From: Ahaetulla prasina
Taxonomy: Eukaryota > Chordata > Lepidosauria > Squamata > Colubridae
Length of the DNA: 64,000 nucleotides
Assembly (NCBI RefSeq): GCF_028640845.1
Contig: NC_080539.1
Location: 188,923,436-188,987,435 of the forward strand
Direction: 5' to 3'
The position numbers and the translations under genes were made by a program. This document shows, in pieces, positions 40,855 to 51,569 of this stretch. Under the pieces are notes generated by a model. It searched no databases. It was not told where the DNA came from and was given only the letters and a program-made list of their open reading frames with translations. Position 1 is the stretch's first letter. The number at the start of each line of letters is the position of its first letter.

Positions 40855-43606
40855 TTATGGTCCCCTTAGGAATGGGGTGAGGTCAATAGTAGAAAGTTTT
40901 TGGTTAAAGCTTTTAGGATTATGAGAAGAGACCACAGAGTCAGGTAAAGTATTCCAAGCACTGATGATTCTGTTACAGAAGTCATATTTTCTGCAATCTA
41001 GATTAAAGCGGTTGACATTAAGTTTAAATCTATTAGTTGCTCTAGTATTATTGCAATTAAAGCTGAAGTAGTCTTTGACAGGAAGGACATTACAATAGAT
41101 GATTCTGTGAGTTAAACTTAGGTCTTGTCGAAGGCGACAGAGTTCCAAGTTTTCTAAGCCTAGGATTTCAAGTCTGGTGGGATAAGGTATTTTATTGTTT
41201 TCAGAGGAATGGAGAACTCTTCTTGTAAAATATTTCTGGACACGTTCAATTGTATTGATGTCAGAGATGTGGTGAGGGTTCCAAACAGGCGAGCTGTATT
41301 CCAGAATTGGTCTAGCAAATGTTTTATATGCTCTGGTTAGTAGTATGGTGTTTTTCGAAAAGAAGCTACGCAAGATTAGGTTTACAACTCTTAGAGCTTT
41401 TTTGCTATGTAGTTGCAGTGGGCTTTGGCACTTAGATCATTTGACATGAAAACTCCAAGGTCTTTAACGGGATGGGGGTCGTCTGTAAGGTAATGTCCAT
41501 CTAGTATGTACTTAGTGTTTGGGTTCTTTTTTCCTATATGTAAGACTGAGCATTTGCTGGTTGAAATTTGGAGCTGCCAATTTTTAGACCAAGCGGTTAG
41601 ATGGTCAAGGTCATTTTGAATGATAGAAGTGTTGTCTGTGGTGTTAAATAGTTTGACATCGTCAGCAAAGAGAACACAATTACTTGAGATATGGTCACAA
41701 AGATCATTAATTTATAGTATAAAGAGTGTTGGTCCAAGGACGCTGCCTTGAGGAACGCCACTCTTGACAGGAACAGGATTTGATAAAGCATTGCCAATTT
41801 TGACCACTTGTTGTCTGTTAGACAGAAAAGCAGATATCCATTTGTGAAGGGGTCCTGAGATGCCATAGGATATTAGTTTTAGGAGAAGTTTGTCGTGTAC
41901 TACTGAGTCAAAAGCTTTGCAGAAGTCTATGTAGATTGCATCTATTGATTTGCCTTGATCAAGATTTGTAGTCCATATGTTTTTACAGTGGAGAAGTTGT
42001 AAGTTACATGACAATTTTTTCCTGAAACCAAATTGTTTATTGGAGAGTAGGTTGTTAGTTTCTAAGTGTGAGGTAATGGATTGGTTGATGATTGATTCCA
42101 TGACTTTGCAGGTGACGCAGCAAAGAGAGATCGGTCTGTAATTTTCGACTAAGCTGGGGTCTCCTTTTTTGAAGATAGGGATGACTGTGGCTAGTGAACA
42201 AAATTTGGGAAGGGAACTGGTAGTGAAAGCTTTATCAAAGATAATACTTAGGGGTTCTGCTATATCAATGGAAAGTTTTTTTAAGAAGTATGCACATAGT
42301 CCATCGGATCCAATAGATAGCAATGGTTTTAGGTTATGAAGAGCTTTTCCAACGTTATCTTCTGTGAAATCTATATGTGTTAAGTCATCATAATCATTGC
42401 TGGTACGTTTGTGGAATGTCGGATATGTGTTATCGGAGTTAACAAAAACTGAGCCAAAGAAAATGTTGAAGAGCTTTAACTGTTTCGTCATTGCATTCTT
42501 TGTTGTTAGAATCTTTTAGTGGTGGGATGGATCTTGAGTCTTTAAGTTTATTGTTAACAAAATTATAAAAGGCACGATTGGAATTTGTGCGCAGAAGGTT
42601 CTCTTCTTGCTTGGTGTGGTAATTTGTGCATTCAGTTTTTATTTGTTTGCATATATTTCTGTAGCGGTTTTTGAAATTTGCAACATAGCCTTTTTTGTTT
42701 CTTTTCCAGAGGGATTTTTTTTTTTGATTGAAGCTTTTTTATTGATATGGGTAGTTTGTTTTTCCTGATCATGGTAGTCATTTGTGGTACATATAGTTTA
42801 ATGACTCTATTGATTTCAAGTAGGAAGACTCTATAGTGGTCTTCAGCGGTTATGCAGGTTGCAAACAGATTTTGCCAGTCCAGAAATGAAAGATCGTTGT
42901 TTATAAGGTCATAATTGGCTTTTTTGAAGTTGTAGTTGGGAATACTGTTGTTATGACGATTTAAGTATAGACGTATATTGAGACGAAAATCAATCATGCA
43001 ATGGTCACTGTTGGAAAAAGGTTCTTTAATTTGTAGTCCGTAAATTGAGTTTGAATTGTTGCAGAAGATGAGATCAAGTCAGTTGTTGAGTCTTGTATTG
43101 TTGGTTACAAGTTGTTCAAGACCTAGGTTTGTAACAGCGTTGTATAGTGTAGCATGGATTGGGTCAGTTGAACATTCATTAGTTATCCAGTTAATGAGAA
43201 ATAGATTTAGGTCACCCAGGAGGATGAGAGGATATGGGCAAGAGGTAGCCCATGTTAGCATTGAGGTTAGCATATTTGCATGGGTAATGTCATAGTCAGG
43301 GGCTCTGTAGAATCGAAGAGTAGTGTCAAGGGATAGGTCGCATACAATAGTTTCAGGAAGAGAAAGTTTATGTGCTACTTGGATATTTTTTAGATTCAGT
43401 TACTTTTTATAAAAGATAGCCACTCCACCACCTCTTCGGTTTTCACAATCTGATCGATAGACTTGATATTCTTTGTTTGAGATAATGGAGTTGGGAAGGG
43501 ATGAGTTCAGCCATGTTTCACAAACAAAAATGATATCAAATGTGCCATTGTTTAACAAGAGGATAAATTCAGGTAATTTGTTGACAATGCTTCTTGCATT
43601 TATCAA
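40855..43606 (-). pseudogene. Rex1-like ORF2: endonuclease and RT (R5)
   Basis: Starts at ATG 43604-43606 with INARSIVNKLPEFILLLNNG and VCETWLNSSLP (endonuclease), stop near 43398, then ILLGDLNLFLINW (43079-43273) and SNSDHCMIDFRLNIR (catalytic Asp-His, about 42990). RT: SLVENYRPISLCCVTCKVME and [18 protein letters not shown] (41712-42491), a stop at about 41710, FADD at 41659-41670, and a C-terminal block 40855-41373 with SFFSKNTILLTRAYKTFARP and NTLPDSVVSSHNPKSFNQKL. At least two stops and several frameshifts. Domain order is that of CR1/Jockey-group ORF2. Confidence 0.88.
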
Positions 43607-44715
43607 TTTGCATTTAAGATCTGAAGTGATTGGTGTTGAAGAGGTAAGGGGTGTGCATACCTAGTTTTGGATGTTAGTAGGTTGGGGGTTGTGTACAACA
43701 GATGGTTGTATAGATGGTTGGATGGTAGTTTGGTTGTTTGGGTGGGTGGTTGTTTGTTGGGTGGCTGTTTGGATGGCTGTTTGGATGGCTGTTTGGATGG
43801 TTGGTTGGATTGTTGGTTGAATGGCTGTTTGGATGGTTGGTTGAATGGGTGGTAGGGTAATGGGTACTTGATTGAATATTGGGATGGTTGGTTGATGTTA
43901 TGGGTGATGGGGGGTTTGGAGGTGATTTTTTGATTGTAGGTTTTATTTTTGATGCAATCAGCACGGTAGTCGATGTATAAGTTGGATTCACCATTGTCTT
44001 GTCTTCTTTTAAGTTCTGTGCGAAGTTCACGAGAACGTATTCGTTGTAGAAAGGATAGGTCAGGACGTGATCTAAGTTTACTGTAGGCAGGGTTGATTTT
44101 AGCAATTGAGTTAATGGTATAAATGAATTTACGTTTACTGTCCTCGTTTATGCATGTGACTCGGCAAAATCTTGGTGCTTTTGACCCATCGCTGTTTTTA
44201 TATTCTGGTCCATCTCTGGAGACAGTAATTATTTCATTTGGGAAGATGGTTGATGAGTTATAATTTCCAATGATGTTGTGAATCTTATTAATATCTGGTT
44301 CGTTAGTGTTTTCAAGTCCAAATAATATTGCATTATTTATTTTTTGTCCTCTCTCCATTGCATCTCTGATTAGTTGGTTAGTAGTTATTTGTTGTTTAGG
44401 TTGTGTTGTATTAATTTGTTGTCTAGGTTGAGTTGTAGGTTGTGTATTAGGTTGTGTATTATGTGATGATAGATGAGTTGGGAAGAGATTAAGATCATTT
44501 GAGTTTTCATTTTTTAGTGTTGAAATTTGTTTTATCAAATTTGTGAAACTTTGTTCAATAACTGTTAAAAAATTTTTTTCTAAGTTTTGCTCAATATTTT
44601 GTATTCTTTTTTCTAGGTTTTGTTCAATAGCTTGCAATCTTTTATCTAAATTTTGTTCAATAGTTATTAATCTTGTTTCTAAGATTTTATCAGCGTTGGA
44701 TTTTCTGGCTGGCAT
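43603..44715 (-). CDS. Rex1-like LINE ORF1 protein (R5)
   Basis: 370 codons without interruption. The N-terminus has four near-repeats of an 11-residue unit, IEQNLDKRLQA/IEQNLEKRIQN, predicting a coiled coil for multimerisation; then a Gln/Thr/Asn-rich linker (TQPNTQPTTQPRQQINTTQP); a central folded part (INNAILFGLENTNEPDINKI, ETVSRDGP-like ITVSRDGPEYKNSDGSKAPR, RFCRVTCINEDSKRKFIYTI) suggestive of an RNA-binding domain; a basic region RSRELRTELKRRQDNG; and an expanded Gln/Pro/Ser/Asn tail. By position it should be the RNA-binding ORF1p. I recognise no zinc knuckle or PHD finger. The last codons overlap the ORF2 start. Confidence 0.8.
   Translation of the reverse strand: MPARKSNADKILETRLITIEQNLDKRLQAIEQNLEKRIQNIEQNLEKNFLTVIEQSFTNLIKQISTLKNENSNDLNLFPTHLSSHNTQPNTQPTTQPRQQINTTQPKQQITTNQLIRDAMERGQKINNAILFGLENTNEPDINKIHNIIGNYNSSTIFPNEIITVSRDGPEYKNSDGSKAPRFCRVTCINEDSKRKFIYTINSIAKINPAYSKLRSRPDLSFLQRIRSRELRTELKRRQDNGESNLYIDYRADCIKNKTYNQKITSKPPITHNINQPSQYSIKYPLPYHPFNQPSKQPFNQQSNQPSKQPSKQPSKQPPNKQPPTQTTKLPSNHLYNHLLYTTPNLLTSKTRYAHPLPLQHQSLQILNAN
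43700..43860. repeat. Minisatellite in ORF1 tail
   Basis: Repeats of GGTTGGATGGCTGTTTGGAT type, 12-bp based, encode the Ser/Lys/Asn-Gln-Pro runs at the ORF1 C-terminus (SKQPSKQPSKQP). The unit is a multiple of three, so length changes keep the frame. Confidence 0.85.
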
Positions 44716-45995
44716 AATGATAATCGTTCTTATTCCTTTGTTTTATTTCGCACTCTTTCCAATTTTAGTAATGATTAAGTATCTGTCACTTAATCAATTT
44801 TCTTTAATTTTATATCTCTCTCTTTAACTTTCAATGGTAATCAATTTGGCAATTGCTATGGTAATGGGGAATCACTATGGTAACAGTGAGATTTGGCGGG
44901 AAATTTAAAATGATGAGATTGGCTGGTTGAAGAAGCTTCTTTAAGGGTGGCCGTAATGGCGGGAGTTTCAAAAAGTCAATGGAAGCTGGGAGACTGGAGT
45001 CTCCTTGGAACTCACCAGCAGTCCTGTAGTGGTCCTGTTAATTGAGGAATAGGTGGTTTTAAATCCTTTTAAATCCTGGTTGTTTCGTGAAACGGTGGTG
45101 GTGGAGGAGATTCCCGGCTGCGGCGTGGGTTAGCAGAGAAGGAAGTGATGGGGAGATGAAGATGGGCGAGAGCAGTGAGGGCGGTAATGGCGGATGTTGG
45201 AGGTAGCAGAGAAGGAGGTGGTGGGAGGATGGAGATAATCCAAGAGACTCACCCTGACAACATAGATCTCCTTGGCGGGGAATTCAAAGTTTCAAAGCAC
45301 TGGAAATGGCGGCGGCGGGGCTGTGGTCTGCTGGAGGCAGTGGTCGCCTCGATTCTGGTGGACGTCCCGATTTTCGCCAGCCGCTGATTCAGGCAGCAGC
45401 GGAGTTGATGATGATTCGGGCAGCGGCGGCTGTCTCGACTCTGGCGGCAGCGGTCGATTGAGGTGGCCGCCCTGATGTTCGGGTGATCTTCGGGCGGTGA
45501 TGGACAGGCAGCAGCGGGGCTGATGGTCACCTCCAGTGGCGGGGCTGATGGTCGCCTCCTCAGTCAGCGGACGCCTCGATTCCGGCAGCCGCTCCGATCC
45601 TCGGGCGATCTTCGGGCGGTGACGGACAGGCGGCGGCGGTGGTGCTGATGTTCACCTCCAGCGGCGGGGCTGATGGTCGCCTCCTCAGTCAGCAAACGCC
45701 TCGATTCCGGCGGCTGCTCCGATCCTCGGGCGCTGGTGGACAATGGTCGCCGATTCAGGCGGCGGCTGGGCTGATGGCCGTCGTCTCAGGCAGCGGCAGT
45801 CTCGGCAGCTCTGTCCCTCAGCAGTCTCAACCGAAGTTTCAAACTCTCGGCCGAAAAAGATAAAAACGACGAAAGAAGGGTTTCCAGCAAAAAATTCAAC
45901 AAAATGCCTCGGGGATTGCCCTCCTCAAGAGTTCCAAAGAGCTCTTTTACAGAGAGCGTTCCTCCGGGGCATCCTCACTGGTCACCATCTTGGAT
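44716..45995 (-). promoter_or_regulatory. 5' leader and promoter of the Rex1-like LINE
   Basis: The 5' 800 bp is CpG-rich and internally repeated: GGCGGGGCTGATGGTCGCCT occurs at 45539 and 45664 with the following CCTCAGTCAGC(G/A) block, indicating a tandem unit of about 125 bp. The 5' edge has sense CCAAGATGGTGACC (accatctt at 45984-45991), YY1-like. Near ORF1, at 44832-44884, three sense ATTACCAT/GTTACCATAG motifs resemble RFX X-box half sites. Promoter function is inferred. Confidence 0.5.
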
Positions 45996-46054
45996 CCTAA
46001 TCCATCTAGATGACTAGATGACCTCCAAGGTCCCTCCCAACTCTATTACTATCA
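45996..46054 (+). mobile_element. CR1-type 3' end fragment
   Basis: CTAGATGACCTCCAAGGTCC and CTCCCAACTCTATTACTATC match the CR1 3' end. About 55 bp, between the Rex1-like LINE and an L1. Confidence 0.6.
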
Positions 46055-48196
46055 CTGAGGTGATGGAGTTGTGCTGCTACATCCTCTCCTCCCTCCACCC
46101 TGCACCTTTCTTTTCCCTCTTCTACCCCTCTTCCTTCCTCTTCTCCTCTTTCCTACCTCCTACTCTCTCCTCTTTTCTCCCTCCCCACCGTTCTAAAATG
46201 GTAACTGGGCAGACCCGACCCTACATTAATTATATTTATACATCTTCAATAATCCCTGTACATTAACCATCACTCCATCTCTACCTCAACCCCCAATTCC
46301 CTCCCCTTACCCCACCCGACTTCCCAGAACAAAATGCAGGGTATCAAAACTAACAATCATAATCCAAAATAATTCCTAAATTATAATCTCTAGTCACTCC
46401 ACACATAATCACACTCTCAATTCCCCTCTCCTTCAGAAATATATCTAATACAAAATATTTCCTAAATTTACTCATATGCTATTCGATATTTTTTTATCTG
46501 ATACTTATTTTGAATATAATCAATCCAAAATTTCCATTCTAAAATATTTTTCTTGTGTATAGTCTTTCAAGTAAGCAGAAATTTTTGCCATTTCTGCCAG
46601 ATTTGATACTTTAAGTGTCCATTCTTCAATTGTAGGTAATTCTTCTTTCTTCCAATATTGAGCAATCAAAAGTCTTGCGGCTGTTATTAAGTTCAAAATC
46701 AATTTAGTCTCTATAGCTGTACAATCCATAATTATTCCTAGTAAAAAAAACTGCGGGGTAAACTTAATCTTCTTTTTCAAAATATTCTGCATGATCCACC
46801 ATACTTTAATCCAAAATGCTTTAACTTTTTTACAAGTCCACCATATATGGTAATAAGTGGCATCTTCACAATCGCATCTCCCACATTTAGCCTGTACATT
46901 AGGATACATACATGACAACTTTTTGGGGTCTAAATGCCATCTATAAAACATCTTATAAAAATTTTCTCTCATATTTTGCGCTTGTGTAAATTTAACATTC
47001 CTCACCCAAATTCTTTCCCAAGTTTCCAACATTATTGGTTGCTGAAAATTTTGTGCCCACTTAATCATACAATCCTTAACCAATTCAGTCTGAGTCTATT
47101 TCTACTAATACATTATACAACCTCTTCATATGCTGTTGGCCTTGATCTCTCATTTGTTTTAACAAATTATCCTCAATTTGCTTAACACCTATTTTTTGAT
47201 CTAATTTCCATCTAGCTTGTAATTGTCCATATTGGAACCATGTATAATTTTTCCCTTCTTCCCCCATCTTTTCTCTGGATTTTAATTGTAATTCCCCCTT
47301 TTCCATACCAAGAAGTACTTTATAGGTAACTACCTCCATCTTTTGATATATATTTATATTTTCTATCATGTGTCTCGGGATTGCCCATATTGGAATCTTT
47401 CCATCTAATTTATATTGCTATTTCCTCCAGACCCTCAATAATGCATTTCTAATTATATTAGTTTTAAATATTTTATCTACTTTCTTATCATATAATAAAT
47501 AGGCATGCCACCCATATAACAAACCATAACCTTCTATATTCAAAACTCTTTCCTCAGATAAATTAATCCAATCAGTAATTAATGATAAGACAACTGCTTC
47601 ATAATACAATTTTAAATTAGGCATTTTAAGACCCCCCCCCTTTCCCTTGTATCCTGCGTTATTTTTAATTTTATTCTTGGTTTTTTGCCCATCCATACAA
47701 AGTTATTAACCCCCTTTTGCCATTCCTGTAATTTGATATCATTCTTAAGTACTGGTATCATTTGAAACAAAAATAGAAACCTGGGCAAAACATTCATTTT
47801 TATAGCCGCTATTCTTCCCAGCAAGGATAGTTGTAACTTCTTCCAATTCTCCATTTCTTTCCATACCTTCTGCCACAATACCTCATAATTATTTTTGTAT
47901 AATTTGACATTTGAAGCTGTAATATATATTCCTAAATATTTAACCTTTTTAACGATTTCAAAACCTGTAGTTCTTTCTAACTCTTCTTTTTGTTGTATAT
48001 TCATATTTTTAGTTATCATCTTTGTCTTTTGCTGATTCACCTTAAATCCAGATACTTTACCATACTGACCAATTATATCTTTTAAACCAGTAGCTGAATA
48101 TATTGGTTGGGATACAGTAACAACCAAGTCATCTGCAAAAGCTCTTAATCTGTAATCTTGATGTTTAACTCTAATTCCCTTTATTCGATCGGAACC
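46055..48196 (-). mobile_element. L1 copy E, 3' UTR and ORF2 C-terminal part
   Basis: 3'-truncated L1 on the minus strand. The 3' UTR (46055-46519) matches the one at 55020-55390. The element continues rightwards into ORF2 until L2 copy D interrupts it at 48197, then resumes at about 52696 and runs to its 5' leader at 54893. Confidence 0.88.
46520..48180 (-). pseudogene. L1 ORF2 RT thumb to Cys-rich C-terminus (copy E)
   Basis: In sense order: AFADDLVVTVSQPIY with catalytic FADD at 48128-48139; KVSGFKVNQQKTKMITKNMN and IVKKVKYLGIYITASNVKLY; ERGGVLKCLI; GLKMPNLKLYYEAVVLSLIT and LNIEGYGLLYGWHAYLLYDK (47418-47696); C-terminal block MIKWAQNFQQPIMLETWERI, NFYKMFYRWHLDPKKLSCMY, with Cys-rich CGRCDCEDATYYHIWWTCKK (46520-47083). 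Long open pieces separated by few frameshifts (near 47085, 47400, 47630), so better preserved than copies F and G. Confidence 0.88.
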
Positions 48197-48203
48197 ACGT
48201 AAT

Positions 48204-48234
<31 letters not shown>

Positions 48235-48570
48235 TTATTCAAACTTTTATACCGCCCTATCTCCCGAAGGACTCAGGGCAGTTTACAGCCTTATTAAACA
48301 TAAAATATAATATAAATACATGTTAAAACAACATTTAAAAAACTTATTCCATTAGGCCAAATTTAAAACTATAGTTAAAATACAAAACCCCATTAAAATT
48401 AAATTTATAAAAAAAATCAAACCCTAGGCCAGCCCTGCATGGATAAATAGATGTGTCTTAAGCTCGCGGCGGAAGGTTCAGAGGTCGGGAAGTTGATGTA
48501 ATCCTGGGGGGAGCTCGTTCCAGAGGGTGGGAGCCCCCACAGAGAAGGCCCTTCCCCTGGGTGTCGCCAG

Positions 48571-51569
48571 TCAGCACTGCCTGGCAGACGGCACCCTGAG
48601 GAGTCCCTCCCTGTGAGAGCGTACGGGTCGGTGGGAGGTAGTCGGTGGCAGCAGGCGGTCCCGTAAGTAACCCGGCTCTATGTCATGGAGCGCTTTGAAG
48701 ATGGTCACCAAAACCTTGAAGCGCACCCGAGAGGCACAGGTAGCCAGTGCAGTCTGCGCAGGAGAGGTGTCACGTGGGAGCCACGAGGGGCTCCCTCTAT
48801 TACCCACGCAGCTGCGTTCTGAACCAACTGAAGCCTCCGGATGCTCTTCAAGGGGAGCCCCATGTAGAGAGCATTGCAGTAATCCAAGCGAGATGTAACG
48901 AGCGTGTGAGTGACCGTGCATAGGGCACCCCGGTCTAGAAAGGGGCACAACTGGCGAACCAGGCGAACCTGGTAAAAAGCTCTCCTGGAGACGGCCGTCA
49001 AATGATCTTCGAAAGACAGCCGTCCATCCAGGAGGACGCCCAAGTTGCAGACCCTTTCCATCGGGGCCAATAACTCGCCCCCAACAGTCAGCTGCGGCTG
49101 CAGCTGACTGTACCGAGGTGCCGGCATCCACAGCCACTCCGTCTTGGAGGGATTGAGTTTGAGCCTGTTTCTCCCCATCCAGACCTGACGGCTTCCAGGC
49201 ACCGGGACAGCACGCCGATAGCTTCATTGGGGTGGCTGGAAAGTACAACTGAGTATCATCAGCGTAGATGATATCTCACCCCAAAGCCACTGATGATCTC
49301 ACCCAGCTTTCATAGATGTTGAACAGAACGAGAGAATCGAGCGGCACCCACAAGTGAGGCGGGCCCACCTCTGCTCAACACTGTTTGCGACTCAGAGATA
49401 GGAGGAGAACCACCATAAACGGTGCCTCCCACTCCCAATCCTCCAACTGCAGCAGGATACCATGGTTGATGGTATCAAAAGCCGCTGAGAGGTCTAATAG
49501 GACCAGGCAGAGGAAAACCCTATCCCTGGCCCTCCAGAGATCATCAACCAACGCGACCAAAGCTGTCTGTTATAATGGAAGGACTGAACGGGTCTAGATA
49601 GACAGTTCATCCAGTTACTGGGGTAATTGACATGCCCCACATTTACAACCCCGCCTGCGATGGTTGGAGACTGACGATAATTACCTAAAACAGCCGGATC
49701 CAGAGGCTTTGAGATCTCACCACCACCTCTTTCAAGATGCAGACCTCCAACAAAAAGCATTTATAATCTCCCAGAGCCAGCCTCGTGTCACCTCCTGTGT
49801 GGCCAGCACCAACCAGGAGGGGCACGGTCCAGTAAACATGTGGTGGCTTCAACCTCCCAGCAACCTGTCCATGTCCTCAGCCACAGGATCAACCATCCCA
49901 AACAGTCTCACAAGACTCTCTGACATCTCACCTGGATCCAGCAATTTTGATCCAGACCATCCCTTGAGCGATTTTATTGTATTGTATTGTAACTGTTACT
50001 TTGCCCTTGTAATGGGTCATCCCACCCTCTGTTGAAGGAGGGAGCGGTCACCCAAACAGGCGGCTGGCGGTTATCTGAAATGAGGAGGAGACAACGCCTC
50101 GCTTCCTCAGTGCCACCAGGTAGGTCCTACTAAAGACCTAACTAGTGTCATCAGCCTCAAATGGCTGGATCTCCAAACACTCTCTAGGCATCTTCTCCGC
50201 CATCTCCTCAGCTCCTCAGAGAACCAAGGAGCTGGTTGAGACCAGCTGGTGCGGTCAGAGGTCGCACAACACGGAAAGCCCTGGCCGTGGCTGTAAACCG
50301 CGACCAGTTCAGCTGAGGGGCAGATCCTCAGGAATGGCCCAAGCTCCAGGAACCTCTTCCATCAGGCGCCTGGGACGGAACCAGTATGGTCGGCGGTGTT
50401 GGATGGCGGTCTGAATCCAGAAGGAGAGTGATCTGACCATGACAACGGCTCAATAACTACATCTCCTAAAACCAGATCACTCATCCACTGACCAGAGATA
50501 AAATCAAATCCAGTGTACCTCCCCTGATGTGGTCCATCCCTGAGTCAGGTCCATGGCCGCCATGGAGGCCATGAACTCCTGAACTGAGATGATGTGCCAA
50601 GAAGGCAGGTTAAAGTCCCCATGACCATGAGTCTAGGGGTAAGCCAGCAACCACCTCCAACAACTCAGGCAGGCTGTCACAGCAGGAGCCAGGTACTTAA
50701 CAAGCCCAACTGATATGGCTCCACTTCACAAGGAGGGATTCACAACCGCAATCTGAGGAACTGTCTATCCGCTGATTGCTGGGTCAGGAAATAATCAGGT
50801 GTGCCTCTGCAGCTCTGCCAAAGTCCTAGCAAAGTCCTCAGGCAGGCAGGAGACCAGAAAGTGACTTCAGCAAGATATGTTTAGACTTTGCCTGACTCAG
50901 AGAATGCCAGAAAGCAGATCCTTTATATAGGCCATTTGTGGCTCCATGACTCAGCACTTATCCAGGCCTGCCTCCTTCCTTCTGTTGCCTCCGCCTATCA
51001 AGTCTTCTGACGCGAGGTCACTCCAATCCAGCTGTTGGTAATTGACCTTCCTCAGGCTCACATGCTGTGGAGGAATCTAGTTGGTCCGTTGCCTGGGCAT
51101 GGAGCCAGCTGGGGCTGAGATACCTGCTTCTTCAGCCTGTCTGGGCATGGAGCCAGGGCTCAGATGCCCTCCTCAGCCTGTCTGGGCATGGAGCCAGGGC
51201 TGGAGCAGGCATGCTAACATCAGCGTCAAGCAGATAAGCAATTCTACAAGACACAAAAGGAACAGTGGTCTCCTTGGCTCCAGACTTTCTTTTATAACAA
51301 CCGCCACCTATCCTTGATCCCTCGGTTGATGGAATGCTAAACCTAACATTTCAAGGCACTTCTGTGCCCAACCAGGTCTCCATGATGCCATAACCATGAG
51401 CCCCCTGTATAAGATCACAGATGACTTTGTTCACCACGGACCTGCATTGTACAACATCAATCAAGGCCCAAGCTCTGAGGATCCTGACCATCCGGGAACG
51501 GGAGAAGTCCTGAGCGTGATCGCTTTCAAACATCGAGACGCTCAAATCGATATGACCCTCGCCCACCAT
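48571..51569 (-). pseudogene. L2 ORF2 remnant (copy D)
   Basis: The C-terminal part is coherent (48705-49202: NRLKLNPSKTEWLWMPAPRY, LVTSRLDYCNALYMGLPLK frame VTSRLDYCNALYMGLPLKSI). RT palm is fragmentary (LDLSAAFDTINHGILL, 49375-49560); the YADD region near 49260 survives only as damaged DNA. The endonuclease is reduced to ITETWLGTE-like and VVNKVICDLIQG pieces (51351-51569). Reading frame changes every few dozen bases after 49240. Confidence 0.8.
50762..51258 (+). mobile_element. Probable solo LTR inside L2 copy D
   Basis: About 497 bp absent from the matching place in L2 copy C (between CAATCTGAGG and CAGTGGTCTCC, 28222-28236). Starts TGTCTATCCG, contains a TATA-like CCTTTATATAGG (50929-50940), and is flanked by the 5-bp repeat GGAAC (50757-50761 and 51259-51263). 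The final bases are CACAAAA rather than the usual CA, so the right edge may be a few bases off. The 3' half carries three copies of CTGGGCATGGAGCCAG (about 51096, 51143 and 51182). No internal coding region. Confidence 0.65.

Larger units (their letters stand above)
40659..45995 (-). mobile_element. Full-length Rex1-like CR1-group LINE (R5)
   Basis: About 5.3 kb on the minus strand: ATTT tail and 3' UTR (40659-40854), ORF2 (about 40855-43606), ORF1 (43603-44715) and a 1.28-kb 5' leader ending near 45995 with CCAAGATGGTGACC. It is the only copy in the window with ORF1 and leader, so it defines the family. ORF1 and ORF2 overlap by a few bases (43603-43606). ORF2 carries several frameshifts and stops, so the copy is not autonomous. 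Confidence 0.9.

Noticed and set aside
43667..43855. Small Trp/Gly/Leu/Cys-repeat protein on the plus strand
   Set aside because: Antisense shadow of the 12-bp repeat in the Rex1-like ORF1 tail.
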